Below are positions 1-8,297 of a stretch of 54,893 bases of DNA, one piece after another. Below the pieces are notes generated by a model. It was not told the origin of the DNA. It made no database searches and saw only the letters and a program-made list of their open reading frames with translations. This stretch comes from Oscillatoriales cyanobacterium. GTDB taxonomy: Bacteria; Cyanobacteriota; Cyanobacteriia; Cyanobacteriales; Microcoleaceae. The stretch covers positions 1 through 54,893 of the forward strand of contig REAP01000053.1 of assembly GCA_004294385.1 (NCBI GenBank), read 5' to 3'. The translations under genes and the position numbers were made by a program. Each line of letters begins with the position of its first letter. The stretch's first letter is position 1.

Positions 1-108
1 GCCGATGTGCTAGACTTTTTGTATAGGACGATCGCAGAGACAGAAGCAGCAGCCGATGGCTCAGAAGCAAGTATTCAAGAAATTAAAAGGAGTTGGAATC
101 TGCCATGA
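1..108 (+). CDS. 3' end of an unrecognised protein (partial)
   Basis: The frame is open from the window edge and ends with TGA at 106-108, giving about 35 C-terminal residues rich in Ala and Glu that end in SWNLP. I do not recognise the family. The stop overlaps the ATG of the next gene (ATGA at 105-108), so the two are probably translationally coupled and form one operon. The start and most of the protein lie outside the window. Confidence 0.55.
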   Translation, partial: ADVLDFLYRTIAETEAAADGSEASIQEIKRSWNLP

Positions 109-308
109 CTCAACAGCCCAGAATACCGGATTTAGAAACTAGACAGCAAAATGTTGCTAGGATGCGAGAATCTTGCCAGCAGCTTGATATTGTCAATTTA
201 AAATTAGATGAAGTCCTCGCAATGTTAGAAGCTGACAACCGCCGTCAGCGACAGGAACGTTTAGATGGTAAATACCGGCGAGTACCAGAAAAAGTAGCAG
301 AATCCTAA
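105..308 (+). CDS. Small hypothetical protein, 67 aa
   Basis: I start at ATG 105 because AAGGAG at 87-92 lies upstream at usable spacing and the ATG overlaps the previous stop. An in-frame TTG at 93 would abut the Shine-Dalgarno itself. The product is charged and probably helical (NVARMRESCQQLDIVNLKLDEVLAMLEA), with a basic C-terminal part. There is no membrane segment or signal peptide. Function is unknown; overlap with the upstream frame suggests a two-gene unit. Confidence 0.6.
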   Translation: MTQQPRIPDLETRQQNVARMRESCQQLDIVNLKLDEVLAMLEADNRRQRQERLDGKYRRVPEKVAES

Positions 309-367
309 ATAATTGCCCAAACCTTTTGACTAAAATATCTGTCGCTCATTTGATGGCAAAATAAGGA

Positions 368-604
368 TTAACTATCATTATCTAATTTCAGGGGAGGAAT
401 TTGATCGGCAGTTAAAGTAATTACTTTGCCATCTTGCCAAATGCTAATTAATTCCCCTAATTTGCGGTGTTTTTCTATGGCTTTAGCAATTAAACCCGGA
501 GATCCCCCCTAACCCCCCTTAAAAAGGGGGGGGACAAGACGGTTCAAAGTCCCCCTTTTTAAGGGGGATTTAGGGGGATCTGATTTGATTGATACTGTCA
601 TCAT
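368..604 (-). pseudogene. Small hypothetical gene interrupted by a hairpin repeat
   Basis: On the minus strand a frame begins ATG ATG ACA GTA at 604 (MMTVSIKS), runs into the hairpin repeat at 501-580, meets a TAG inside the repeat, and resumes in the same frame as GLIAKAIEKHRKLGELISIW...DGKVITLTADQIPPLKLDNDS to TAA at 370-368. The second part reads like a normal short cyanobacterial protein, and the frame is conserved across the insert. I infer that the repeat inserted into a gene of about 50 codons. No function is known to me. Confidence 0.5.
501..580. repeat. MITE-like hairpin, family A (core only)
   Basis: Imperfect palindrome running from GATCCCCC to GGGGGATC with a C-rich left arm and a G-rich right arm. 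The same core occurs at 17513-17595 and inside 30482-30626. This copy lacks the ATACCAATTT ends seen in the other two and sits inside a small reading frame. Confidence 0.7.
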
Positions 605-628
605 AATCTGACAAATGCCTCAATAAAT

Positions 629-1915
629 TTATTTGCTGTCTTGAACTTCCAGCGACTTAATCATCTTCTCAACAACCGGCAAAAACTGATCATACTTCCC
701 CGCTTCCGCCTCATAGGTAATCAAATAAGCCTTGTCATGTTTCATCGTCCAAACATTTAATTTCTTGAACTCTTGATTCCCTTCTTTGGTTGTATAAACA
801 ACTTTATACCCGCTTTTGCCTGCTAAAGTCGATTCACCCTCTTGAGCTATCTTAGCATTTTTATCTAATTTCAAGATTTCTTGTTTAGATAACTTCGTAT
901 ATTCATCGAGGGTTTTATTCGTCGTAGGTTCAACTGTCACAATCAGCCGTTCTTGAAATTTATCAGCATCGCTTTCTTTCGGTGAAATAAATTGAACCAC
1001 CTCTTTAGTAATGGGGTTAGACTCTTCTTGTTTGTCCCAATTATCGGGATATTTGATTTTAATGCCTTGGGCTGTATTGTCATAAGTTGCCAGATTATCA
1101 GCAGGCTTCAATATCACTGTAAGTAATCCTGCTACACAAAATATAGTAGCCAAACAAAGACCAGCAAAAACAATTTTACGATCGGGTGGTCGAATTCGTC
1201 TCAAATTATTTAGGGCTTGCAACACCTCTGCCGCTGACTGGTAGCGATCGCGAAAATGATATCGTACCATTTTGTTTAAAATATTAGCAAAACCATCGCT
1301 AACTTGAGTGCGATCGCGCCAAACAATTTCACCATTAGCATCCTTTGGTAACTCGTGAGGAAGTATCCCCGTCAGCCATTCAATCCCAGTCATTCCCACA
1401 GCATAGATATCGCTGCCAAAGTTAGGATGTCCGTTATTTTGTTCCGCTGGCGTATAACCATTTGTGCCGATGCCAATAGTCGGCGGAATTTGCCCTGTGG
1501 TGTTAACTATGTGAGTGCTAATTCGTTTGACAGCCCCAAAGTCGATTAAGAATATTTTGCGATCGGAATTACGCCTCATTAAATTAGCAGGTTTAATATC
1601 ACGGTGAATGACTTTGTGCTGCTGAACAAATACTAAAATTTCTATAATATCCTGCAAAATAGCCATAACTTCCGACTCACTAAGCCGCTGGCCAGGGGTA
1701 ATTTCTTTACTTAAATCTCTCCCCTCAATCAACTCTTGAACTAAATAAAATTCCTGATTTTCCTCAAAATGATCCAAAAGTTCAGGAATCTGAGGATGAG
1801 TTCCGAGATTGTGGAGAGTGTCTGTTTCTGTTGTAAATAAACGTCTAGCTATCTCTAGAGTTTGCGGATCTGTAAACTGCGGCTTGAGTTGCTTGACGAC
1901 ACACCGAGGATTTCC
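629..1915 (-). CDS. Ser/Thr protein kinase lacking its glycine-rich loop (N-terminally truncated)
   Basis: Numbering from TTG 1777, the catalytic loop HRDIKPAN starts near residue 58, IDFG lies near 78-81 and the GTNGYTPAEQ activation segment follows. A membrane helix (IVFAGLCLATIFCVAGLLTVIL) lies at about 203-224. The C-terminal ~150 residues are an extracytoplasmic domain resembling PsbP-like folds (inference). The frame stays open upstream to a TAG at 1918-1916, and that extension encodes GNPRCVVKQLKPQFTDPQ with the invariant VVK lysine. The preceding GxGxxG strand found in this cyanobacterial kinase family is missing and no start codon fits. It may be an inactive remnant or be expressed from TTG 1777 without the N-lobe. 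Confidence 0.75.
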   Translation of the reverse strand, partial: GNPRCVVKQLKPQFTDPQTLEIARRLFTTETDTLHNLGTHPQIPELLDHFEENQEFYLVQELIEGRDLSKEITPGQRLSESEVMAILQDIIEILVFVQQHKVIHRDIKPANLMRRNSDRKIFLIDFGAVKRISTHIVNTTGQIPPTIGIGTNGYTPAEQNNGHPNFGSDIYAVGMTGIEWLTGILPHELPKDANGEIVWRDRTQVSDGFANILNKMVRYHFRDRYQSAAEVLQALNNLRRIRPPDRKIVFAGLCLATIFCVAGLLTVILKPADNLATYDNTAQGIKIKYPDNWDKQEESNPITKEVVQFISPKESDADKFQERLIVTVEPTTNKTLDEYTKLSKQEILKLDKNAKIAQEGESTLAGKSGYKVVYTTKEGNQEFKKLNVWTMKHDKAYLITYEAEAGKYDQFLPVVEKMIKSLEVQDSK

Positions 1916-2032
1916 CTAAGATTTATGTTGGGTAGCAGTAGTGTGCGGGCTGAACTATTGATAGTTTAGTTTAGTTTGGGAAACCTGTCATCTATAACAG
2001 CAAGCTTCAGACTATCTCGATTTTGTCGAGTA

Positions 2033-2701
2033 TTATGGATGAATCTGACTCAAAATCACCCGCAACCGATCGTAATCATCCTTCAACAAAACACTCAAAC
2101 TCCTCCCCGCTTCTACCAACCAAGATCGATCGCGCTTTCGCAACTGATAAACCTCCCGAATCGCCGCCGCCGTCAGCGCATCCACCGGCGCATTAGCCAC
2201 CCCCAGCAGCGTCCTCAAAAAATCCAACTGAGCACTAAAATCAATCACCTCATCCGGTTCGCACCGATAAACCGCCTGGTGAATTTGTGGCGGTCTTGGC
2301 GGAATATACTGATAAATAGTTCCCCGTTGCGCCCCATAACCGTTCAAGCTTTCAGTAGCAGTTTCAAAACCCACAATTGCCGATCGAAATTCGGTCTTTA
2401 ACATCGCAAAAATCTGCGGTTGTTCCTCCCGCAACTCTTGCAGCGACATCCCCAAAGCCCGCGCTCTGTGCACGGTGTCGATCGGGCTAGTTGTCGCATG
2501 ATAAACTACTGCGATCACGAGATTTCCCGACTGTTCATCGGTAGCTTTCACCCAACTCCCAAAAGGTGGCATCGCCGGAAAACTCAAGTCTTCTGGATCT
2601 AAACATTGAGCTAAAAATTCTGTAGTTGCAGTTTCAATAATTTCGCCAATATGGTCGTTGAGACGCTCTTTCTCTGGAAATTGGGGGAGGTTTATACGCA
2701 T
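2033..2701 (-). CDS. HAS-barrel domain protein, 222 aa
   Basis: The N-terminal half contains GSWVKA (48-53), [20 protein letters not shown] and [10 protein letters not shown], which I recognise as the HAS-barrel domain found at the N terminus of HerA-type ATPases and as a stand-alone cyanobacterial protein. No ATPase motor (Walker A) is present. HerA-associated barrels act in DNA end processing; a role for this stand-alone form is inference. The start ATG at 2701 is preceded on the coding strand by a CCCAATT heptamer array with only one base between, and no Shine-Dalgarno is visible. Confidence 0.7.
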   Translation of the reverse strand: MRINLPQFPEKERLNDHIGEIIETATTEFLAQCLDPEDLSFPAMPPFGSWVKATDEQSGNLVIAVVYHATTSPIDTVHRARALGMSLQELREEQPQIFAMLKTEFRSAIVGFETATESLNGYGAQRGTIYQYIPPRPPQIHQAVYRCEPDEVIDFSAQLDFLRTLLGVANAPVDALTAAAIREVYQLRKRDRSWLVEAGRSLSVLLKDDYDRLRVILSQIHP

Positions 2702-2702
2702 C

Positions 2703-2832
2703 TTGGGAATTGGGAATTGGGAATTGGGGATTGGGGATTGGGGATTGGGAATTGGGGATTGGGAATTGGGAATTGGGAATTGGAAATTGGGAATTGGAAA
2801 TTGGGAATTGGGAATTGGGAATTGGGAATTGG
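2703..2832. repeat. Heptamer array (GGGAATT type, STRR1-like)
   Basis: About 18 copies of a 7-bp unit TTGGGAA with GGGGATT and GGAAATT variants, immediately upstream of the start codon of the HAS-barrel gene. The G-rich strand reads outward from that gene. Heptamer arrays of this type are known in cyanobacteria as STRR. Confidence 0.9.
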
Positions 2833-2883
2833 TTGGTCGTTAGCTATTAGAAGTAAGTTTGATATAATACTCATAAATAATAG

Positions 2884-2942
2884 CTAATGACAACCAACTA
2901 CCGACTAATGACTAATGACTACTGACTACTGACTACTGACTA
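2884..2942. repeat. Heptamer array (TGACTAC/TGACTAA type, STRR2-like)
   Basis: Seven-base units TAATGAC and TACTGAC run directly into the stop codon of ndhS: on the ndhS strand the TAG at 2942-2940 is also the first three bases of the first TAGTCAG unit. Confidence 0.85.
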
Positions 2943-3131
2943 TTTTGTTCTGCCTGCGGTAGCATCCACAAGTTCTAATTGTGACAGCCGAAATGAGATC
3001 AGTTTGTCCCAATTGCCACCTTCAAATAGTACCGCGACTTTCCCGTCGGTGACTCGCTGGACAAGTCCTTGAAAGCCGTAGTAAATCTCGGTGGTATCTT
3101 TAACTCGAACTGCTGAACCTGGAAAAATCAT
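2940..3131 (-). CDS. ndhS: NAD(P)H-quinone oxidoreductase subunit S
   Basis: 63 residues matching the cyanobacterial NdhS pattern: [36 protein letters not shown]. This SH3-like subunit sits on the cytoplasmic side of the photosynthetic NDH-1 complex and takes part in ferredoxin docking for cyclic electron flow. Length is normal for the cyanobacterial protein. ATG at 3131; its stop codon lies in a heptamer array. No other ndh gene is nearby, which is usual for this subunit. Confidence 0.85.
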   Translation of the reverse strand: MIFPGSAVRVKDTTEIYYGFQGLVQRVTDGKVAVLFEGGNWDKLISFRLSQLELVDATAGRTK

Positions 3132-3150
3132 AAGTTTTTGAATGTGATGT

Positions 3151-3359
3151 TTGGTGTTTATAGCTTACCGTTTTTTGGCGATCGAGTAGGGATACGGCAG
3201 TCCGCCAGGGGTTAAAACCCCTGTCTAATAGCAAAAGTCCTCTTAAGAGGACTAATGAGTTGAAAATTCTTCTCTTCAGTCCTCTTGAGAGGACTTTCGC
3301 TTTGAGGCAGGGGTTTCAACCCTTGCCGGACTATGAGTTTTACCTTAAGTTGACACTAA
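3151..3359. repeat. MITE-like element, family B (diverged copy)
   Basis: Shares with 19900-20117 the internal palindrome AAGTCCTCTTAAGAGGACT...AGTCCTCTTGAGAGGACTTT, the CAGTCCGCCAGGG...GCCGGACTA arms and the right end TTAAGTTGACACTAA. The left end (TTGGTGTTTATAG) is degraded. It fills most of the spacer between ndhS and mrp. Confidence 0.65.
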
Positions 3360-3407
3360 TGGCCACTGCCGTCTCCTCATTCCGCGTCATGTTAATTCCG
3401 ATGTAAT

Positions 3408-4478
3408 TTAGGCTAAGGCTGCTACAGAAACTTTACCCGCAATCCTACCCGCGATCGCCCGCAACTCCCTCGCCGAAGCAGAACCCGGTTGTCCCACCAC
3501 AATCGGTACACCCGAATCGCCACCTTCCCGCAACGGAATTTCCAGCGGAATGCGGCCTAACAGCGGCACTCCCAACTCAGCAGCCGTTCTTTCGCCCCCA
3601 CCAGAACCGAAAATATCGTATTGCTTATCCGGCATATCCGGCGGCACAAAATAGCTCATATTTTCCACAATTCCTAACACAGACACTCCCAACTGCTGGA
3701 ACATCTTCAACCCTTTGCGGGAATCCAACAGCGAGACAGTCTGCGGCGTAGTCACAATCACCACACCGGCCATCGGCACCGCTTGCGCCATCGTCAACTG
3801 CGCGTCTCCAGTACCCGGAGGCATATCTACAATCAGATAGTCTAAATCGCCCCAATTTACCTGGTAGAGAAACTGCCGGATGATCCCGTTCAACATCGGG
3901 CCTCGCCAAATTACAGGCTGGTCTTTCTCAATTAAAAATGCCATCGACACCAATTTGACACCGTAATTGAAGGCTGGTTGAAGGGTTTCGCCACTTTTTC
4001 CCTCTTGAACCATGACTTTTGCATCACCGAGTCCCAACATGGTCGGGTCGTTGGGCCCATAGATATCGGCATCTAGCAAACCGACTTTAGCACCGGTTTG
4101 AGCCAGGGCTACTGCGACGTTTACCGCCACTGTACTTTTGCCGACTCCGCCTTTGCCACTGGAAATTGCGATAATATTTTTAACGCCTTCTATGCCTTGG
4201 CGATCGCCTACTCCCTTCTGCTGCGGTGTTTCTGCTGTCACCTCCACAGCCACTGTTTCGACACCGGGCAATTGTTTGACCGCTTTTTTGCAATCATCGA
4301 CAATAAATTCTCGCAGCGGACAAGCTGGCGTTGTCAGCACCAAGGTGAAGCTGACGACTCCGCCGTCGATTTTGATGTTGCGGATCATGTTCAATTCCAC
4401 CAAACTCTTTTGTAGTTCGGGGTCTTGGACTGGTCGCAGGATTTCTAGGACTGAACTAACATCGAGTGTATTGGGCAT
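3408..4478 (-). CDS. mrp: Mrp/NBP35-type ATP-binding iron-sulfur carrier
   Basis: 356 residues. An N-terminal MIP18/DUF59-like domain (about 1-85, with TTPACPL) precedes a P-loop ATPase with the deviant Walker A GKGGVGKS (about 108-115), DADIYGPNDP and the VDMPPGTGD motif. The family binds and transfers Fe-S clusters. The Cys-x2-Cys pair found after ENMSYF in many homologues is replaced by FVPPDMPDK here; I believe this is usual in cyanobacterial members. I start at ATG 4478, which has GGTGGAG at good spacing, rather than the in-frame ATG at 4493. Cytoplasmic; transcribed alone. Confidence 0.9.
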   Translation of the reverse strand: MPNTLDVSSVLEILRPVQDPELQKSLVELNMIRNIKIDGGVVSFTLVLTTPACPLREFIVDDCKKAVKQLPGVETVAVEVTAETPQQKGVGDRQGIEGVKNIIAISSGKGGVGKSTVAVNVAVALAQTGAKVGLLDADIYGPNDPTMLGLGDAKVMVQEGKSGETLQPAFNYGVKLVSMAFLIEKDQPVIWRGPMLNGIIRQFLYQVNWGDLDYLIVDMPPGTGDAQLTMAQAVPMAGVVIVTTPQTVSLLDSRKGLKMFQQLGVSVLGIVENMSYFVPPDMPDKQYDIFGSGGGERTAAELGVPLLGRIPLEIPLREGGDSGVPIVVGQPGSASARELRAIAGRIAGKVSVAALA

Positions 4479-4723
4479 TATGTTCTCCACCATAGCTCTG
4501 CAATTGGGTCTGTAATTTGCGATCGATCTTTAAGTATATTTTTATTGATATTTTTTAACGTAACTTTATAAAAAACTTTTTCAGACTTGGGGTGGCATAA
4601 TTACATGACGACTGGATTTGGGACTCACGGTCAATCTGAAACTCACATCCGATCGGCAATAATTTCTACGACCGAAAGCAATTTGGTCAAAATCCCCGAA
4701 TTGATCCGTGGTCGCAATTCTTC

Positions 4724-4748
4724 AATCCAAAATCTAAAATCTAAAATC
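4724..4748. repeat. Heptamer array (AAAATCT type) upstream of hemF
   Basis: Three units of (T/C)AAAATC end two bases before the hemF ATG. The module in front, CCCCGAATTGATCCGTGG, recurs in similar form at 10745-10760 and 10794-10812, so unit and leader travel together as a larger repeat. Confidence 0.7.
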
Positions 4749-4750
4749 GG

Positions 4751-5770
4751 ATGACAGTTTCTACAACACTTAAAACAGCGACTTCCCCGTTTTTGCCACC
4801 GACTGACTCTAGAGCTAAAGTCAGTCAATTTATGAAAGGCTTACAAGATGAAATTTGTCAAGGCCTAGAACAACTAGATGGCAGTGGCAAATTTAAACAG
4901 GATTCTTGGGAACGTTCCGAAGGCGGCGGTGGACGTTCTCGCGTCATGCGCGAAGGGGATGTCTTTGAACAAGGCGGAGTGAATTTTTCCCAAGTTTGGG
5001 GCGAAAGTTTGCCTGCTTTGATTTTGACCAAGCACCCAGAGGCGGCTGGCCACGATTTTTATGCCACTGGCACTTCGATTGTGCTGCACCCACGCAATCC
5101 CTATTTGCCTACGGTTCACCTGAATTACCGCTATTTTGAAGCTGGGCCGATTTGGTGGTTTGGCGGTGGTATCGATTTGACTCCTTACTACCCGTTTGCT
5201 GAGGATGCTACTCATTTTCACAACACTCTGAAAGCAGCTTGTGACAAACACCATCCTGCATATTATCCGGCCTTTAAACTCTGGTGCGACGAATATTTCT
5301 ACTTGCCTCACCGCCAAGAAACTCGCGGTGTAGGTGGCATCTTTTTTGATTACCAAAATGGTAAAGGCCCGCTTTACCGCGACCAGAATGTCAAAGGGAA
5401 GGCTGCTGCGTATAGCAATGAAGTCGGGAAGCCGGACGATCGCAGTTGGGAGTCGGTATTTGCTTTTGTGCAGGAATGTGGTAAGGCGTTTTTACCGGCT
5501 TATGTGCCCATTATTGAAAAACGTCGATCGACAGAATACGGCGATCGCGAACGCAATTTCCAACTTTACCGTCGCGGTCGCTATGTCGAATTTAATTTAG
5601 TGTACGATCGGGGCACAACCTTTGGCTTGCAGACCAATGGACGCACTGAATCGATTCTGATGTCCCTACCACCATTGGTACGCTGGGAATACTGTTTTGA
5701 GCCAGAACCCAACTCTCCAGAAGCCGAACTGTACTCGAAATTCTTAAAACCACAAGATTGGGCAAATTAG
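4751..5770 (+). CDS. hemF: Oxygen-dependent coproporphyrinogen III oxidase
   Basis: 339 residues, full length for HemF. Conserved blocks include GGGGRSRVM (about 58-66), the [10 protein letters not shown] signature (138-147), [19 protein letters not shown] and [10 protein letters not shown]. It decarboxylates and oxidises coproporphyrinogen III to protoporphyrinogen IX with O2, on the shared route to haem, chlorophyll and bilins. The ATG has no clear Shine-Dalgarno; its 5' leader consists of AAAATCT heptamers. It is followed 81 bases later by the STAS gene on the same strand. Confidence 0.95.
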   Translation: MTVSTTLKTATSPFLPPTDSRAKVSQFMKGLQDEICQGLEQLDGSGKFKQDSWERSEGGGGRSRVMREGDVFEQGGVNFSQVWGESLPALILTKHPEAAGHDFYATGTSIVLHPRNPYLPTVHLNYRYFEAGPIWWFGGGIDLTPYYPFAEDATHFHNTLKAACDKHHPAYYPAFKLWCDEYFYLPHRQETRGVGGIFFDYQNGKGPLYRDQNVKGKAAAYSNEVGKPDDRSWESVFAFVQECGKAFLPAYVPIIEKRRSTEYGDRERNFQLYRRGRYVEFNLVYDRGTTFGLQTNGRTESILMSLPPLVRWEYCFEPEPNSPEAELYSKFLKPQDWAN

Positions 5771-5851
5771 ATGCCTCTGTAGTAACCGACCTGAGTTAAA
5801 CTACTGGGAAAGTAACCACCGCGATAGATAATAATTTTGAGGGAAGGGTCA

Positions 5852-6214
5852 GTGATTCATATTGATCAAAAAACCCACACGCTTCAAGACGGTACAACAG
5901 TTATCGTCTTAGCACCGACTGGACGGCTGGATATCACAACAGCTTGGCAATTCCGCCTCAAGTTGCAAGAGTGTATTTCCAAACTTAGCCGTCATGTTGT
6001 AGTGAATCTTGGTCAGGTTAACTTTATTGATAGTTCTGGCCTGACCTCACTTGTGGCAGGTATGAGGGATGCAGATAAAGTCAAGGGGAGTTTTCGGATT
6101 TGCAATGTTCATCCAGAAGCCAAACTGGTGTTTGAAGTCACCATGATGGATTCTGTGTTTGAAATTTTTGAGACTGAAGAAGAAGCTTTGGAGGGAGTCC
6201 CTCGCGCCAGTTGA
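5852..6214 (+). CDS. STAS-domain anti-anti-sigma factor-like protein
   Basis: About 120 residues forming a single STAS domain. IVLAPTGRLDITTAW leads to the phosphoacceptor loop VNFIDSSGLTSL (DSSG about 60-63) and a final helix. Such proteins are antagonists in partner-switching regulation and are switched off by Ser phosphorylation. I start at GTG 5852, preceded by GAGGGAAGG at 5839-5847; the longer TTG-start version at 5837 would overlap this site. No cognate anti-sigma kinase is in the window. Confidence 0.85.
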   Translation: MIHIDQKTHTLQDGTTVIVLAPTGRLDITTAWQFRLKLQECISKLSRHVVVNLGQVNFIDSSGLTSLVAGMRDADKVKGSFRICNVHPEAKLVFEVTMMDSVFEIFETEEEALEGVPRAS

Positions 6215-6288
6215 GGACATCTTGCACCGCCTGCGGTGTAAGAGAATCTGAAGATTGAGAGTCCCAGACTCCCAGGAACACAGCATTA

Positions 6289-6317
6289 GTAGGGACACGG
6301 CAATGCCGTGTCCCTAC
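6289..6317. terminator. Perfect 14-bp hairpin downstream of the STAS gene
   Basis: GTAGGGACACGGCA and its exact complement are separated by one base. It is a common interspersed palindrome in cyanobacteria; a diverged relative lies near 37740 (GGACAGGGCATTGCCATGTCC). There is no T-run, so intrinsic termination is only possible, not shown. Confidence 0.5.
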
Positions 6318-6361
6318 GGGGATTCAATTCAGTTCAAACTCATATCTTGCACCATTCTCAA

Positions 6362-6425
6362 GAACGGGCTAGAAGCCCGTTCCACAAAATTCAATGTTCT
6401 TGTGGAATGGGCTTCTAGCCCGTTC
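6362..6425. repeat. Long inverted repeat GAACGGGCTAGAAGCCCGTTC
   Basis: Two 24-bp arms (6362-6385 and 6402-6425) pair at all but one position, and each arm contains its own GGGCT/AGCCC palindrome. It lies between the convergent STAS and cpcT genes. The stretch before it (6338-6361, AACTCATATCTTGCACCATTCT) recurs near 10950. Confidence 0.7.
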
Positions 6426-6458
6426 CTAAAAGCCTATTGAAAATGATAAGATCTCACT

Positions 6459-7079
6459 TCAGACCAATATCTCAGAAGCGAAATCCTGACGCTTGACAAA
6501 TCGAAAAGGGCCCATTAAAGCTCCCCAGATAGCCTTGCCTGTTGTGGGGTCGATTCCCTTGTCATAGCTGAAAAATTCTTCGGCTGCTGCTTCAAATCCC
6601 AAGTCTACTTGGAAATTTTGCCCTCCGTAGGTAAAGCAGCAGGGAGTACCCACGGGCAAAGATGCCCGAAACCGATAGCGGTTGGGGCCTAAGTTTTGCA
6701 CCGCAACCGAAAGGGTGCAGCCAGGAAGGAGTTGGATTTGCTCCCGATTTAGCTTTCCAAGCAAGTCGGGGTTGCGGCCAGCTCCTTTAACGGTTTCAAT
6801 ATCCTTGAACTGATAATATTGAGCTTCTAGAAGTCCCGGTGCTGTCTGTGATTGCCTCAGTTGCACGATGCGGGGACGGTATGGTTTGTCTAATTCCAGA
6901 ATGTTGGCTTGTTCTGCAAACAGGGCAATGGTGGGTTCTGAAAATAGAGAAACGGGCAGTGGTCTTTGCCAAAAGCGAAGATGCACGTACCATACCGGCT
7001 CGGCAAGTGCTTGTTCGCGGTTGTCAAAATCGCCTGCCATGTACTGGGCCAAAGCGATTAATTCTGGAGAAAATGTCAT
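6459..7079 (-). CDS. cpcT: CpcT/CpeT-family phycobiliprotein chromophore lyase
   Basis: 206 residues with family landmarks: LAQYMAGDFDNREQALAEP near the N terminus, VWYVHLRFWQRPLP, and the C-terminal block YDKGIDPTTGKAIWGALMGPFRF. CpcT attaches phycocyanobilin to the Cys near position 153 of the phycocyanin beta subunit; related CpeT proteins act on phycoerythrin. The sequence alone does not separate these with certainty. ATG at 7079, with AAAATCT heptamers directly upstream on the coding strand. It stands apart from any cpc operon. Confidence 0.85.
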   Translation of the reverse strand: MTFSPELIALAQYMAGDFDNREQALAEPVWYVHLRFWQRPLPVSLFSEPTIALFAEQANILELDKPYRPRIVQLRQSQTAPGLLEAQYYQFKDIETVKGAGRNPDLLGKLNREQIQLLPGCTLSVAVQNLGPNRYRFRASLPVGTPCCFTYGGQNFQVDLGFEAAAEEFFSYDKGIDPTTGKAIWGALMGPFRFVKRQDFASEILV

Positions 7080-7080
7080 G

Positions 7081-7115
7081 GGATTTTAGATTTTAGATTT
7101 TGGATTTTGGATTGA
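7081..7115. repeat. Heptamer array (AAAATCT type) upstream of cpcT
   Basis: Four to five units of GATTTTA/GATTTTG beginning one base outside the cpcT start codon; same orientation relative to the gene as the hemF array. Confidence 0.8.
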
Positions 7116-7262
7116 ATATTTGTTCCCGCAGATGAATCAAGCGGCTGGGGCTCAAATTGCTTGATTGCGATCGCGATACACATATTAGACCTTCTAGCTT
7201 GACAATAAAACTTGATTGTGCAATGCCAAGGCAAATTTGAGCCAATCAGAATATTAAGTTTG

Positions 7263-7460
7263 TTAACGATTCCAGCTAAGATATAATTGTACGAAAGTTC
7301 CTAAGAAAATTAGGAAAATATGTAAGTCAGCGCCTGTAGTTGATTTATCAGCCTTTGGCTTCGGTGCTAGCGATACCGATGTAAAAAAAAATTGGCAATT
7401 TTTGTTGAGTGCGATCGCACACAGTTCCACTTTCCCGACTTTATTCATGCCGCCCAGCAC
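7263..7460 (-). CDS. Possible small single-span membrane protein
   Basis: The C-terminal half (LAPKPKADKSTTGADLHIFL, then IFLGTFVQLYLSWNR) looks like a short protein with one hydrophobic segment. The N-terminal part crosses a run of nine A/T bases (7383-7391) and looks less natural, so the true start may be lower or the frame shifted. I do not recognise it. It diverges from thf1; it could equally be a chance frame. Confidence 0.25.
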   Translation of the reverse strand: MLGGMNKVGKVELCAIALNKNCQFFFTSVSLAPKPKADKSTTGADLHIFLIFLGTFVQLYLSWNR

Positions 7461-7497
7461 ACTCGGTACGGCAAAATTATTTAGATATAAGACTCAG

Positions 7498-8217
7498 GTG
7501 AACAAGAACCGTACTGTTTCAGATACTAAGCGAAGTTTCTATACGATTCATACTCGGCCGATCAACTCAATTTACCGACGAGTGGTAGAAGAGTTGATGG
7601 TAGAAATGCACTTGCTTTCGGCGAATGCCGATTTTCAATACGACTCTATCTATGCTTTAGGTGTGGTGACAGCATTCAATCGATTCATGTTGGGATACCT
7701 CCCAGAAAAAGACCAGGATTCGATTTTTAATGGTTTGTGCAAATCCATAGAAAGTGACCCCGATCGCTATAAGCAAGATGCCCACAGATTGGAAGCTTTG
7801 GCCGACAGACTTTCCGGTACGGAGTTGCTGTCGTGGCTCGATCGCTCTACCAGTTTTGATGATACAGGAGATTTGCAAGGGTCTTTAGAGGCGATCGCCA
7901 ATAACCCTCAATTTAAGTACAGTCGCTTATTTGCGATCGGCTTATTCTCACTGTTAGAAAAAGCTGATCCCAGCTTGGTAAAAGACCAAGAAACGCTAAA
8001 CAACACGCTCAAAACAGTAAGTGCGGCATTGCACCTACCCGAAGACAAAGTTAGCAAAGATTTAGACTTGTACCGCAGCAACTTGGAAAAAATGGCTCAA
8101 GCACGAATCGTGCTGGAAGATGTGATCCAAGCGGAACGGAAAAAACGCGACAAGCGCGATTTAGCTAATCAAGCTAGTGCTAGCTCTTCGGTAGACTCAA
8201 CTGAAAGCAGCAATTAA
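7498..8217 (+). CDS. thf1: Thylakoid formation protein Thf1 (Psb29)
   Basis: 239 residues. It begins VNKNRTVSDTKRSFY, followed by the strongly conserved RPINSIYRRVVEELMVEMHL, YALGVVTAFNRFMLGY and LLSWLD, and ends in a charged coiled coil (about 195-235). Thf1/Psb29 supports photosystem II biogenesis and turnover, partly through FtsH. I choose GTG 7498 because homologues start just before NxRTVSDTKR; the frame is open further upstream to 7402, but that extension looks unrelated. A strong terminator follows at 8262-8295. Confidence 0.9.
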   Translation: MNKNRTVSDTKRSFYTIHTRPINSIYRRVVEELMVEMHLLSANADFQYDSIYALGVVTAFNRFMLGYLPEKDQDSIFNGLCKSIESDPDRYKQDAHRLEALADRLSGTELLSWLDRSTSFDDTGDLQGSLEAIANNPQFKYSRLFAIGLFSLLEKADPSLVKDQETLNNTLKTVSAALHLPEDKVSKDLDLYRSNLEKMAQARIVLEDVIQAERKKRDKRDLANQASASSSVDSTESSN

Positions 8218-8261
8218 CGATAAATCCCGCTTTTTGAATTGAGCGGGATCTACTTAGCAGC

Positions 8262-8295
8262 CTACAGATATCTGTCAGATATCTGTAGTTTTTTT
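8262..8295 (+). terminator. Rho-independent terminator of thf1
   Basis: CTACAGATATCTG, one base, then CAGATATCTGTAG and seven T residues: a perfect 13-bp stem plus T-run, ending two bases before the stop of the convergent ComFB-family gene. Confidence 0.9.
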
Positions 8296-8297
8296 GA

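Noticed and set aside
2651..2887. Reading frames made of GNWELGI or IPNSQFP repeats (also at 35723-36013 and 40945-41194)
   Set aside because: They are translations of 7-bp tandem repeats that lack stop codons in every phase, not proteins.
7402..7497. Longer N terminus for thf1
   Set aside because: The extra 32 residues do not resemble the family, whose conserved sequence starts at the GTG 7498 region.
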